The translations under genes and the position numbers were made by a program. DNA of 64,000 bases, taken from positions 248,001 to 312,000 of the forward strand of contig QEYB01001436.1 in NCBI GenBank assembly GCA_017562135.1, read 5' to 3'. Below are positions 43,765-56,100 of the stretch, one piece after another (the stretch's first letter is position 1; every line of letters begins with the position of its first letter). This DNA is from Dipylidium caninum. Its lineage: Eukaryota > Platyhelminthes > Cestoda > Cyclophyllidea > Dipylidiidae. The notes under the pieces were generated by a model that did not search any database, was not told the origin of the DNA, and saw only the letters and a program-made list of their open reading frames with translations.

Positions 43765-45689
43765 ATGGCGGGACAGAGGTTCACGCTGGCCATTTTTAAG
43801 CCCGATGTTCAGCGCATCGAGGTCTTTCGACAGGTTAGTCCCCTGCTCCCTGCGCCCTTGACACTGTCTTCCCTGTGAATGAGTGACAGGCGCGACTTTG
43901 CTGCATCTTCATCCCCTCCCCTTCATCCTCCAGCCTCTTCCTTTCTCTCAGACCTCGCGTGTGTAATCGGTGTGTGTGTGTGTGTGTGTGTGTCGGACAA
44001 ACGCCTTCCTGTTCGATGAATGTCCTGTTGAAAGGCTCCTAATGCGTGTCAGTTCCCCTGCCCTCCTCCTGCCCAGTGCAGGGGCCGACCGCCGGCATTG
44101 CCGAAGAAGGACTCTGGCTGCTCCACGCACTCGCAGTCCCGCTGACGTCTCCACCGACCTTGTAGCCTCCCTGACTGTCCCCTGCATGCCACTCACTCTC
44201 AAATTCCCCTTCCACTTTGAGCAGAGGTGGCGCATGACGCAAATTGCGGCGGTTGGTGCTCAGGCATTCACAGTTCGCCCACTCGCCCGTCCTCGGACTC
44301 TTGACGGCCGCTTTGAGTTAACTTGCCTCACTACATCGTGCCTCCCCTTTCTCGCCTCCTCTGACTGTCGTCTCTCCACCTCGTTTCTCTCTCTCGTTTT
44401 CCTCGCCTTCCCCGTAGACCTTTAAGCCATTTACCTCTCGCGCATGACACGCATTTGACGTTTCTATCGCTCTCCTCCTTGGTCCCCGTTCCGCCACCTC
44501 ACAGCTGGCCCGTCCCCGCCCCCCGCACTTTCTCCTCACGCCATTCCTGCGGCTTTCAGCATGCTCGATGCTTTTATCTCCCTCCGTTGTTAAAACCACT
44601 TTGCGCCCTTTAAGCTCGACCTAATCGCCCTTAGTTCCTCCTCTGTTCACTGGTCTCCCTTCTGCTCGCCTTCCTTGATTCTCCCCCTTTCCTCGCGTCG
44701 GACCGCTTCTCTACCCTCGCGAGGTGATTGCCTGACCTCGCCTCGTCCTGATGGTGCATCTTTTCCGTCGGGCTCGTGTGTCATTTCGGGCGCCGTAGAC
44801 TTAACTCTTCCCTCTCTCCCCGATAACTGCATTGTCTCCTGTGTTGATTTTCTTTTCAGTTTGCCGAGGAGGCCATTCGTGGGGTGGGCCTGAGACCCTT
44901 GGCCTACGGCGAATTTCGCATGTCTCGAGGGCTCGCTGAAGACTTCTATGCCGCACATCGAGGTAGGCCGACGTCGTCCTCTTCCGCTTCTTCTTCTTCT
45001 TCCTCCTTCTCCTCCTCCCACTCTTCGTCTCGCATTCTCCCTACGCCTCTTGCTTAATCGTCTCTTCTCTTCTGTCGTCTGGATTTAGGCAAATTCTTTT
45101 ACCAACGTCTGGTCAACTATATGATTTCGTAAGAGTCCAACATTGCAAACTCTATTTATTTGCGTATTTTCCGTGGCTTTTTTGCAATCTTGGGTGTTAT
45201 TTCGTCTTGCCCTCCACTAACCTGTCCACTTTCCCGTGCTAATTGTCATGCAATCGAGTCCACGATTGTTTACCTGACCTTTGTGCTCGAGGTCGTCGAG
45301 GTGTGTCTCAGCAGTTAAGCGCTGTTACCCGCCCTGTCTCTCCCCTCAGGGGGCCAATCGGTGTCTACGTGTTGGCTGGCGAATCAGCGATCTCCAAGTG
45401 GCGGAAGCTGATTGGCCCGACTAAAGTCTACAGGTAGGCAGGGCGATTGTCTCAATTCTTTCATTAAGGCATATTTGCTTGCTCTTTTAGGACTGTACTC
45501 TTCGAGCCATTTAGCCTTCGAGGATGTTTGGGCTTAACCGACACACGAAATGGTTTTCATGGTTCAGGTGAGGAACATTTTGCGTGGATTCTTGACAGTG
45601 CGTTACTTTCAGATAGTGACGAGTCAGCGGAAGATGAAATTAAATTTTTCTTTCCCAACTTCGACTTCGAGGCCAAAGAGGTGGCCTGA
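43765..45689 (+). CDS. NME6: NME6-type nucleoside diphosphate kinase, complete, 6 exons
   Basis: Member of the NDP kinase family (transfer of the gamma phosphate between nucleotides; NME6 is a divergent, often mitochondrial group II member). Inferred exons: 43765-43833, 44860-44962, 45089-45128, 45350-45433, 45491-45567, 45613-45689; 450 nt, 149 aa, phases consistent. Seen: FTLAIFKPDVQR near the N-terminus, GKFFYQRLVNYM, SGPIGVYVLAG, WRKLIGPTKVYR, and the active-site segment LTDTRNGFHGSDS with catalytic His122. It ends shortly after FFFPNFDF, about 35 residues shorter than human NME6, so the variable tail is missing. A splice acceptor lies 4 nt before the ATG. AATAAA signals follow at 45740 and 45759. 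Group assignment rests on the NME6-like GPIGVYVLAG and GFHGSDS contexts. Confidence 0.93.
43970..43993. repeat. (GT)n microsatellite in NME6 intron 1
   Basis: About 12 GT units inside the 1026-nt first intron, which is otherwise pyrimidine-rich. Confidence 0.9.
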
Positions 45690-45739
45690 CCCGATAACTT
45701 CCCTTGCAAAATATAACGTAGGCAAAAGAGTCTTTCCTA

Positions 45740-45764
45740 AATAAAGTACTTTGACTTCAATAAA
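45740..45764 (+). terminator. two AATAAA signals of NME6
   Basis: AATAAA at 45740-45745 and again at 45759-45764, 51 and 70 nt after the NME6 stop codon. Confidence 0.65.
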
Positions 45765-46608
45765 TATTACATTCCTAATTGGCATGGGATTATTTCTATA
45801 TAAGTCGAAGGGCGGTGGGGGGTATCACGGATGTAGAGGTGTTACATTCCCGGGAAAGAGGGCGTATTTTGCAAGTTCATGATATCTTGTTGACGAGAAT
45901 GCTCCTGAAGAACAACGAAATCTGACATAGATGATGGGTCGGTTTTGTGTCCTGGGATCGAATGCAAGGGTTTGTGGGGGTTCCAGTGTCACACGTGGCT
46001 GGAGGCCTTTTCCCGGCTGCGTGGTTGTAACGTGCGAAAGATGGTGAGCATTGTTATCAAAAAAAGTGCAGACAAAATCGCGTAATGTCGGGACGAGTGG
46101 GGTTAAGAATACCTCCACAGCTAAAGCGAGCTGGGTCACCATTCTTCATGACGAAATCGTTGTCTAAACATAAGTAACGCGTGGACCCATTTTTAATGCG
46201 ATTGATTAAAATTGCAAAAATTGTCGTCTCAAGTGGAACGTGAAAAAAATATATTGATAGTCGTTACTTTAAGTTACAAGGTTAAAAGGTGACGCGTGCC
46301 TTGCCATGGTGGAATGGGCCTTGGTTAATATGTTCATTCGAGTTACGTTGTTCAAAATTGTTTCTGTGGTAGATCCTAACAAAAAGCAATTATTTGCCAC
46401 ATCATCTCACTAAAGGGCTATAAATACCCATCCTTAGCTACATCTTCGCGCAAAATAAAGGCTGTAGAGAGTAAATAGCGGTTACTGTTGATGATTCTTC
46501 TAAGAGATCTTCGAAATTATTTTCTACTAAGGCGCCAAAAGTACCTCTCAGCCTGATTGGTTGACCGACAGAGAAGTGTTCACATAGCCTGTCGGGTTCA
46601 TTCGGAAG
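45765..46608. other. intergenic between NME6 and ATP6V0B
   Basis: No gene recognised on either strand. It is expected to hold the ATP6V0B promoter; no clear element stands out. Confidence 0.5.
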
Positions 46609-48002
46609 ATGAGTTCGATTGCTGTCAAAGGCCCTGTCTATGTCGCCTCTGTGGTCCTCACATATATAGGTAATTATCTCATATTGTTAATTGGAACTCA
46701 TAGCCTTATACTACTTGCTAAGCGGAGAAGGGTACCGCTTTGATATTGGCTGGCTCCTCGAAGGTATCTCGCCTTACCTTTGGGCTTGCATTGGCGTCGG
46801 GCTTACAATCTCGCTTTCCGTCGTTGGAGCAGCCTGGTAACGTAATTTTTTAAGGCTTCTTTCCTGTTTTCTTTCTCGTGATTGTGTTTTTATCCGTAAT
46901 CAAATGCTGATTATACACATCGGCGGCTTGTACTTTTTATTTAGCTTATTAAGGAAAAGAATGCGTCAATCGGTTACTAAGTCTGTGCTATGTTTATATT
47001 TCAGGGGTATATACGTGACTGGATCCAGCATCATAGGTGCTGGAGTTAAGGCACCTCGTATTAGAACTAAAAATCTCATCAGTATTATCTTCTGCGAAGC
47101 GGTCGCCATCTATGGAATCATTATGGCCATTGTCATTGGCAACCAAATTGAGGTAATATCTCTCTACCTTGCGCTTATTTTGCTGCACTATACCGCCTCT
47201 TTATCTTCTTTCTCTTCTACAGTAGCTACTCTGATCCGAACCTTTTTCGAATTGCTCGTATTGCGCCATAAGTGTTTTTCAAGTTATCAAAAGAAGGGAG
47301 AAAATCCGCTTAATCCTAATTGTTGTACGATGCACTTAGAGCTTTCAATGGTCTCTAATTATAAAGGAAGTCTATGCCTCAGAGATTTTTTTAAAATGAG
47401 ATGATTTATACTTTACACATAAAATGCTACGCCATTTTTATCATATATTTTGCCTAGGATGATACTCGCACGAGCTTGTGTCAGTTTTATTAAGATGCGT
47501 TAAATGCTAATACATTATTTGCGGTGTCGTTTGAGAGTACTTCTTGGAGTTTTTTACTTCATCTTTCAATGATATACACTCTGTATCGTCCTTGCTATCG
47601 TTAATTCGCCAAATTGAGGGACATAGCTAGCAGTGCTTACGGCGAAGAATGACAATTGGGCCGTTGGAAGATGGAAGACTGCTTAGTTGAATGTGTTTAG
47701 CATTTGTTGGTGGATTGAATATGCTTTTTCTTTATTCTGTACAGCCTTTTGATCGCGCGGCGGCGAGTGATGAAGTAGTCCGCGCAAACTACCTGGCTGG
47801 CTACGCGATGTTTGGCGGCGGCCTGACGGTGGGACTGTGCAACCTCTTCTGTGGTGTCTGTGTCGGCGTCGTGGGTTCAGGTGCCGCGCTGGCCGACGCC
47901 GCTAATCCTGCGCTCTTCGTCAAAATTCTCATCATTGAAATATTTGCCTCCGCTATCGGCCTTTTTGGCCTCATTGTCTCCATCCTCCAGGTTCGTATTT
48001 AG
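46609..48002 (+). CDS. ATP6V0B: V-type ATPase proteolipid subunit c'' (V0 sector), complete, 4 exons
   Basis: Membrane-ring subunit of the vacuolar proton pump. Inferred exons: 46609-46669, 46704-46836, 47005-47152, 47745-48002; 600 nt, 199 aa (family about 205), phases consistent. Hydrophobic segments are visible throughout. Diagnostic stretches are [56 protein letters not shown] (proton-carrying Glu96), [17 protein letters not shown] and [19 protein letters not shown]. Intron 1 is only 34 nt and its acceptor (CATAG before CC) was chosen because it alone keeps frame with LSGEGYRFD. The frame ends ILQVRI then stop; a donor-like GTTCGT overlaps this end, but the length already matches the family, so the plain stop is preferred. 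Confidence 0.95.
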
Positions 48003-49043
48003 ATCCCTAGTTAATTATTGAGATTATTCAACAGCGCTCATTTTTCTATCCATGGCTCCTCGTCATCTCGTTACTTCTTCCTTTATTCTAATGTGTTTTG
48101 TCATATCCACATTTGTCGCTTAATTCACTGTGGTGGACATTCTTTAGTGGATTCACGTTATTTTCCACGATGTGGATCTTAGCAATTGAAAGTATGCGCT
48201 TATTTTTGCACCTACATAGTCAAACTACTACGATTTTGCGATTTAACTTGAAGGTACTTAGCGATAGTTCTGAACAGCTCATACGAAAAGGCCAGCTAAT
48301 GCTTTTCTTGCAAATCCTAGACATGCTACGATGTGCGATTTAAGTGAATATTGCGACTTAGGGAAGAACTCACGATGTTTGTTAAGTTTTTTTTCATTAT
48401 CGCTGCAGACCTCTCGAATTCGAATGGGCAACAAAGCGGCCTAAAGGGATTGGGGAGCTTTTCCCTTTGCTACTTACCTGCTACTGACAGCCAAATGCAA
48501 ATTATTTTTGTGTTGTCTCGTCCTACCTTTTCTGTCATATCCTGACCAATAGTGACAGCATTCCAACATTCGTATAAGTCCTGTTATTTTATCTCATATA
48601 TCTTCCCATGTACCTTATTGTTTGGCGCTTGTTTTTTTCCCAAGTGGATGGGAAATCGGTGTTGTGCTGGCGGTTGCTGGGGTCATTTGTCGTTGTCACG
48701 CGTTTTTTGAGGTGGCGGGCGGATTTTTACATTTTTTCTCTGGGATGAGTGCTCTAGTGTTGTGGTTGTTAGACATTCGAGAGTTATTGGAATGCAATAA
48801 ACCGAAGAGGAGACCGTTAATGCTCATATATTCCGTTGAGTCACCGCGTGGGTTCAAGTGTGTGGCGTGGCAATGAAAGATTTCCCAGTTAGTGAGGTTC
48901 GTAATACCTAGTCATTGGAAATTTGGCAATATTAAGCAAGAATATTTCATATTTAAAATTATCAAAATGGACTTTCTGTGGATACTTACCGGTTTCATTG
49001 TTAGAAAAAGGGTACCCTTTATAAGTGCCATTTGTTTTTAGTA
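48003..49043. other. intergenic between ATP6V0B and the C22orf23 homologue
   Basis: No gene recognised. A TTTTAG acceptor at about 49036-49041 precedes the next ATG by 2 nt. Confidence 0.55.
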
Positions 49044-49978
49044 ATGGTGCGATTTCGAACAAAATTGTAAGTCAAGGTCACGGGGTTGCTGACGGTAACG
49101 ATGACTTTGAGCAACCGGGATTGTCTGTGGAATTCACATATAAATCAGTATAGTAAGGAGACGGCAGATTTCGTGAGAGGTTTATTACTTACTTTGTAAA
49201 TAATAAGCTGCAGTACTCATAAACGAATCCAGACTAGCCAATAAATTCCGGACAGAAATTAAAGAAAGCATATCAAGTGAGATATCAAATTTTCATTATC
49301 ATACTTCAGAGGGGCAACCTTTACCGCCAAAATTTCTGGTGTCATCCAATTCACCAATCGCCAGAAATTCTCATCAGACGAAGTAACGCAAATGAAACTC
49401 AATTCGTTTCAGATTTGAAGTACTGACAGGTAAACGCAGCCGACGCACGCTTGACAGAATTATTGCGAGTGGAGCGTACGAAGCCCCAAAACCTCGCCCA
49501 GTGAAAGGTATACCCCGGCGCCCACTCATTAACCATTACGTTACGACTTGACACATGCGGCTGCATCGTTAATGTCTTTAATTTCAGAATTCGCATGTCG
49601 TGAAGATGAAAAGAATCGTCTCGCATCAATTTTAGCCTTCGGGAAGGACATAGACAAACGGCAGCAACAAAACGCCACCACCGAGTCGAAAAAGCCGAAT
49701 GATCCGTCAATAGACCGTTTTGACGAACGTGAGTGCCGCCGCATCACCAATAAAACGTTCTCATTTTAGTACTCAACGAATTGCAGGATCGTCAATCCTT
49801 CCTCGAAGAGATGCGAAAACTTGGAAAAGCTGCCAAATATGAACCGCAGATTCGCTTCGAAATCGCTCAAATCATCCAAGAAATGGAGTCGATTGACGAA
49901 CGGGAGAAGGCAGCACTGGCTCAACGTCGAGAGGAGGCTTTACCATCCAGTCAAGGATGCTGCACAGACACGAAATAA
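49044..49978 (+). CDS. C22orf23: C22orf23 (UPF0193/EVG1) homologue, complete, 7 exons
   Basis: Conserved animal protein of unknown biochemical function. Inferred exons: 49044-49066, 49112-49179, 49214-49276, 49310-49382, 49413-49507, 49588-49728, 49770-49978; 672 nt, 223 aa (human about 217), phases consistent. Family-like segments are FVRVLINESRLANKF, SKGQPLPPK, DRIIASGAYEAPKPRP, NRLASILAFGKD, SIDRFDELLNELQDRQSFLEEM and EIAQIIQEMESIDERE, in the family order. The first two exons are the least certain: the short MVRFRTK start rests on frame continuity. The six introns are 45, 34, 33, 30, 80 and 41 nt, so the gene is unusually compact. The stop codon TAA lies inside an AATAAA (49974-49979). It ends convergently 215 bp from SEC24. 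Confidence 0.85.
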
Positions 49979-49979
49979 A
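49974..49979 (+). terminator. AATAAA overlapping the stop codon of the C22orf23 homologue
   Basis: The TAA stop (49976-49978) is embedded in AATAAA. If used for cleavage, the 3' UTR would be only 10-30 nt. Confidence 0.5.
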
Positions 49980-50193
49980 ATATGGAAATGTATAATTTTG
50001 TGGTATTTTGTAAACGACAAAAGTAAGCTAGAGGTTAGAGTGAAGAAGAACGGTGAGTGGGAGAGAAGTCGGATCACCAGTTGTCATTTTTCCGATGAGG
50101 GTCAAGGTCGCCGAGGCGAATGGTGGGTGGAAGGGGGGAGGGGCGGGGGAGGGGCGGGAGAGGGGATGGGATGGGAAAGAGAGAAAAAGGGGG

Positions 50194-53100
50194 CTATTTT
50201 AGGAGTCCCCGAACCTCCTTATGCACATGGCAGAGGTATTCCACGTAGGAGGCGTTTCCGCTGTCGTCGCGGTCCTCGTACATCAGGCGTCGGATCCACG
50301 CCTCTGACATCTCATTTTGTCGTATTATGCGCAACTGAAAGAGACAATTGACAGCAGTGAGGCAACCTTCATTTTCTGCAAATACTCTGAGTCAACGACA
50401 TGCACAGGAAGGCGGGGGGAGCAGACTCATCGTCGTAATTTACTCGATTCCTCTCAACACCACACCTGAGCTGCCATTTGGCTGATTTCTCTGCGGTGCA
50501 AAATCGTCAGCAAGTGGAGGGAGGAGGCACAACTGGCAGCGAAAGTGGATTACTTAATGGGAGAAACCGAAAAATAGAAAAAAAAATAGTCGGAATGCCG
50601 CTGCTTGAGTTGTCAACGTCAACGAATGACAGGCGATGCAAAAGACCCAATGGAACCTTCGCCAGCAGACTCAAGGAGGTTACGTCGAGGTGGCTCCGAC
50701 GAGTCAGGCGTGCGTCGCAAAGTCCTGAGGGCGTCGTCATTTCGAGCGCAAGATACCTTCTCAGTGCTGACGGAAATAGGGACCTACGTCTACTTCCTCC
50801 CCGCCTAGAAACTCGTCAAAGACGCCTCGCCTGTCATCTCCACTTCACTGGCGGTTGGCAGGTACCGCGGGTGGCGGACTTACCCGAGGCACGTGTGTGA
50901 AGCGGGAAAGCACCGGCAACACCAGCCGACAAATGCACTTCGAAAGGGGATTCTCCAACTCCGTCAAAGTGGCCTGTGGGGAAAACGCAGAAAGAAAGAT
51001 TTAATCAGTCAAGAAGAAAGCTTCCACCAGCCAGCCAGCCAGCCAGCCTCGGAGCCGAGTGATTAGGCGGGGGGAGTTTCAAAGTAAAGCGCTGCGCACA
51101 GTTGACAAGGTTGACACTGACAACACGGACCAGACGAATGTGAACACAATGCAAACATCAGGCAAAAATGGCAGTTGGATGTGGAAGTTTCGTCGCGAAC
51201 GAGCGGTGTGGGGTCAACGCGTAACTGGTGGCGGAAGTGAACAACACACAGACGAGGTGGCGGGGGACAACGGCGGACAGAGGCTAATTTGGATGGTCCA
51301 CGGGACTGTCCAAGACGACAAAACACCTCAATTACACCCGACGATATGATGTCGTTGGGGGGGGGGGAACGGGGACTGAAGTGGTGGAAGCACAGACCAA
51401 GTGAAGTGGAAAGAGGCAACAGCGTCTCACCTTCTCGGACTCGAGCACGTGCACATCGGTGACACCGAAGATCTGTTGAATCCACAAGGGATTCACTTGG
51501 AGGCCGCACCACAGGAAGGCGTAGACGCCGTTCTCGATGAAGTAGACGCCTTCGGGGCTAAGGCGCTCGTAGGAGCAGCGAATTGGGGTGGGGAGCTCGG
51601 GTCCGGCGGTCTCCGCGACCACCTCGTGCTAGAGAGGGAGAGATGCGCACCTCAACATCCGCTCCCACACGACGGGAAAATGGAATGGCTGCCAACTCAC
51701 CAGGGGGTAAATCCGCGGATAGACGAAGTTGTTTGTCTCCCGAGGACCCATGGAGTTCAGCAGGAAGAGGAGGTAGGCACGGTCGTCGATAGAGAAATTC
51801 TTGGCTTTCAGGGCAGAAGGATGAAGTGGAAGTAGTTAGTTTGTTAGTTAGTGTCGCCCTGCAGCTCATCCGCTCGCTCTGAGCCAACTCGGCCTGGGAG
51901 CGGCCTGCGCCCGCCCACGAGTCCCGGGGCCGGACAGTCTGGCAACATCGCCGGACAGTCTGGCAACATCGCCAGAATGAAGCTAATTTGCAGCCCCGAG
52001 TGGTCGGAGGCGGGCAGATTAAGCACCCACCGAGGTCGCCAAGGCTACTCGGTTCAGTTAAAAGATACTGAAGACTCGCTATTCGACGTGGGGCCTAAAT
52101 TACAGTAGACTTTGACTGCGATGTTGCTCAAAGCCCGAGAAGAAAGTGAAGGCGACTGTTGAGCAGATGTAGTAAGAAGTGCAGGCTCACCAGACCGAAT
52201 GGCGTCGGTTTTGGCCAGACATTGGGCGTAGAGAGGCATCAGCTTGATGGTCTCGGGCAGCACCAACTCGCCCGGACTGGCGCGGACACCACCAGCCCCG
52301 CCGTCGGCCGAGTTGGTGCACAGCCGACGGTAGCCGGCCAGCGCGGCGGACACCTCGGTGGTGGCCTCCGCCAGGGCTGCGGAGACACTGCGGGCGACTG
52401 GGGCGCGCTGCACGGCGAGGCGGGCCATCCAGACGAGGAGGGTGTCCAGATCCGCCAGACGAAAGATGTTCGCGGGTGTAGACGAGGTGGGCAACGAGAG
52501 GTTGTGGATGCGCAGCCGACGGTGTCCGCCCAACGAGGTGTACAGCACTGCCACCTGAAGGGGGGAGGGGGCAGGAGCGAAATACAGACCCTGGACATCC
52601 TCCTCGCGAATACTCGCAGCGAGTGTCGCATTTGCAAAGCTTAAATTTTATCCCGGGCCAAAGGGAGAGGAGTGAGATTCACCTGAATAAAAACGAAGTC
52701 ATTCTCATTGAGCTTGTCGTCGTACTTGACCTCACATCCCACCGTTTGGTTGGCGTCCAAAGCCGCGAACTCGACATCCGTTGTGTTGGGCAAATTAACG
52801 TTGCCAAGGGTCTCGAAGGGCCGCGTCCCCGTGCTGGTGCGCACACGCATGACGGCGTTGAAGGCCTCCGGTTGGGCCACGGCTTTTCGTAAATCCGCTA
52901 TGAACTGGTCGCCCTGCTGATCGGCCTACAACGCGAGTGGAAGGGTTTAGTGGCGGGGGGGAAGGGGGAAACGAAGGCCGCGATTGCCTCCGAGGGCCAC
53001 TCACGAACCTGGAAGTAGGTGTACTTGAAGAGATTGCCAGAAGTGATCTTGGGCACCTCACTGATGGTGGCCACATCGATGAAGGAGTTGGGGAAGAGGA

Positions 53101-56100
53101 AGAGATCCACGCTGGCGCCCACCTCCACGCACTCCTTCCCCAACTTGGTGTAATAATCCGTGGCTGGTTGAAGTAGTGTCTGACAGGGGCAAAAATTAAC
53201 CTCAACTCACAAAAATAAGGAGTGTGTTAGGAAAAACAGGCTAAAAAAGGGACAAAGCGACTCACCTTCTCCTTATCGGTTCCGATGATGTGCCTGTCCT
53301 CGCGGAATTTGAGCTTTCCGGGCGCCTCCGCGGTGGGCAGTGACGAGTGCATGACAAAGAGCTTGCCACACCGATTGGCGGCCTTCAGCGCCTCCAGACC
53401 GGCTTTCACCGCCGGTCCGAGGATCGGCTCCGGCGTTGGGACATTGTTAGAGGCGGTAATGTTTTGCAGATAGGCAAACTGTCCCGGTATGATGCTCAAC
53501 AGGGGCGTCAGGGCGGCGGCCTCCGGTTTCACCAGAAATCCCTCCAAGGAGGGGATAAATACGTCCGCGGTGTCGGCCACCACACTCATGTGCGCCTTCG
53601 CGGGCGTCTGCGCCTCCGAGGTGGGGACGTGGACGAGGTTGTAGAAGTGCAATTGACTGTCGTAGGTGATGAAACCAATTGAAATGGGCGTCGCACTGTC
53701 CGACCTCGCAGCCCCGGTGGCCACGTCCTGTTGGTCCCTGCAAAGGAGACAAGGCGAATTGGCCAGGGGGATGGCAGCGCTCTCCTCCTCTGTGCATCGC
53801 CCAACTACCGACCGGGGCTGTGAGAGCGCACAGAGGGCAACGGAATAAGCACAGTAAAGTGGAAAATGACGTGTGTTGGGAAATGAAGAAGTATGGGAAT
53901 CAAGGAGAGAAAATTATCCGTAAGCAGGATATAAACTGCAGCTTCTGAGACGAGAGGATTCAAAATTACGCAGAAAAGGCCACGTAAAATGGAGTGCCCA
54001 CATAAAATGGAGTGCCCACATAAAGGAGGCAGCTTACTTAGGCAGGTAGGGCAAAACGTCGGTGATGAAGCGGGAGCAGAAGAGGTTCACCATTCCCGAT
54101 CGGACCGCGGCGGCGGAGACATCCAGGAGGAAGATGTAGGCGGGGGGCAGGGGCAGCGTGTTGTCACGGCAGTACTCAGCAGTGGCGACCACCTCGTAGG
54201 AGCCCAGACACAGCTCGGGACGCTGGAAGGTGTCAATTCGACGGCCTGTATGATCTAAGTGGGCGAAGTACTCCTGCGGAACTTCGGTGGATGCCCCGCA
54301 GAGGTTGCATTGGAAACGACGGCCACCGTCGATGAAGACGAAGAAGGGACACATGTAGGCTTTGCAGCGGACGCATCGAACAGGACCCTGCAAGGGCGGA
54401 AAAGACGTCGAATGCAGCAACAGTCCATCAAGCGCGACACGACGGGGGTGTTGGCCGCGTTTTTATCGTGTGAACATCTCGGATTTGGGAGCTGTCGTCC
54501 CTCAAACTATGCCTTTTATCCAAGTAGTGGGCGTAAAAGGTGACAAGATCACGTTTTGCAAGGAAACAGACGAACGTCTCACCTGCGGCCCCATGTCGGT
54601 GAGCATGAGAGGCTGGTCTTCCGCATGCTGGCGTGCGAAGGGCTGGATGCTGAGCACAAAGGGCAGGCCAATCTGCTTCTGCAAGTCCGCCGTCGTGGGC
54701 ACGTTGTAGAGGGAGGAGCGCACGAACCTCGGATTACAATTCCCCTCGTCGCGACACACAAAATCGGTGGTGGAGAGCGGTGGGACGATACCCGTTGCCC
54801 CGGTCTGGAATACGACTCCTGAGGCGGCACCACGATGAATCCTGTCGTTCTCGATCACCTGTGGTGCGGAAGAAGTCAGACTCCGATGACAAGGAACAAG
54901 CGACCCGTAATTGGGGTTACAATCAAAAGCCATCGCTGACGTGATCACATTCAGGCGGGCACGAAGACCCACAGAGTCAACTGCTTCCAATGCCTTCGAT
55001 CGGCGCGACATGTTCAATATCGAAACCGTTTGCGAACGGATAAAAGAGGAAGGCAGACACCTACACAGCGGAGAAAGGGCATATCTGCCATCGGTCTTGT
55101 CGATCCCATTTTTAACACAGAATGCGGACGACGAGGTTGCAGAAAGTAGATTGTCAAGTGGTGAAAGGAAGGAAGTAATATGCAGTGCTCACACACCGAC
55201 CCATACCAAAAGGGGCGGATGCACTATTCACTCTAAGAAACCTCACCTTCTCCGCTTTTGAGAACTTAAAAGTGCGGGTTTTGTGCCGCTCACCCGCACA
55301 CCTCCCGTCAGATGGCTAAAGCATCAGACGAGATGGGATGGGGAAGGGAAAAACAGTTTGTCACATCATGCATAAACTCGAAAGAAAGGCAAAAGGAGGA
55401 GCAGGGGTCTATTGGCGACGAAAACGGAGGTCACAGCGAAGTGAAGGTCATTTGGGCTCAGGATGATAATTCGCGATAAGAAATCACCAGAACCAAGAAT
55501 AGAGGATCACTCAAACAATGTAGAGATATCGGCTCTCCAGAGATCCAACCCACTTCTAGAGACCGCTTCACTTCCTTAACTCAATCATTTTTCTCTTGTT
55601 TGCGTAACTAGTAAATCTCACCGAACCGAGAAATTACGTGAAGGAGGAGATTGAAATGAGGCGAATCGGGCAAAGAACAGGGCCACATTTAACAACTTGT
55701 CAGGAGTGAAGGAGTGCAGTAGCAGGCGAACGAAAGCGTTGTCACCCAGACCCAGGGCATGACAATTGAATTGTACCCAGCACATTTACAAGTGCCAGAG
55801 GAAATGCAAACAAACGGGTAGGTAGGATTTTGAAAAGAAGGGGCGGCGGCAGGTAGGAATGTCAAATGGAAGCCTTCTACAAACGGTGTCCTTCAATAAT
55901 TGAATTCACTTGGCTACTGTCTCGGTGAACAGGTGTCATTTTGTCAGTCCCTCCAATGCATAGAACGTGTTGTACAAAAATATCGGGAGAATAAAGGGAG
56001 GAATTAACACGCGCCTGTCTATAAGAGATTAGCCACTAATATGTAATTCGAGCTTTTAAAAAAGGGAGTTGAAGTAGCGTCAAGGTCGAGGGTGAGAAAG

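Noticed and set aside
45351..45418. GGGCCAATC and GATTGGCCC inverted repeat in NME6
   Set aside because: Both arms are coding (GPIGV and LIGPT) and follow from the protein sequence, so a regulatory meaning is not supported.
49130..49145. Apparent 10-nt GT-AG segment in the C22orf23 homologue
   Set aside because: Placing the first exon at 49044-49066 and the second at 49112-49179 gives a continuous frame, so no such impossible intron is needed.
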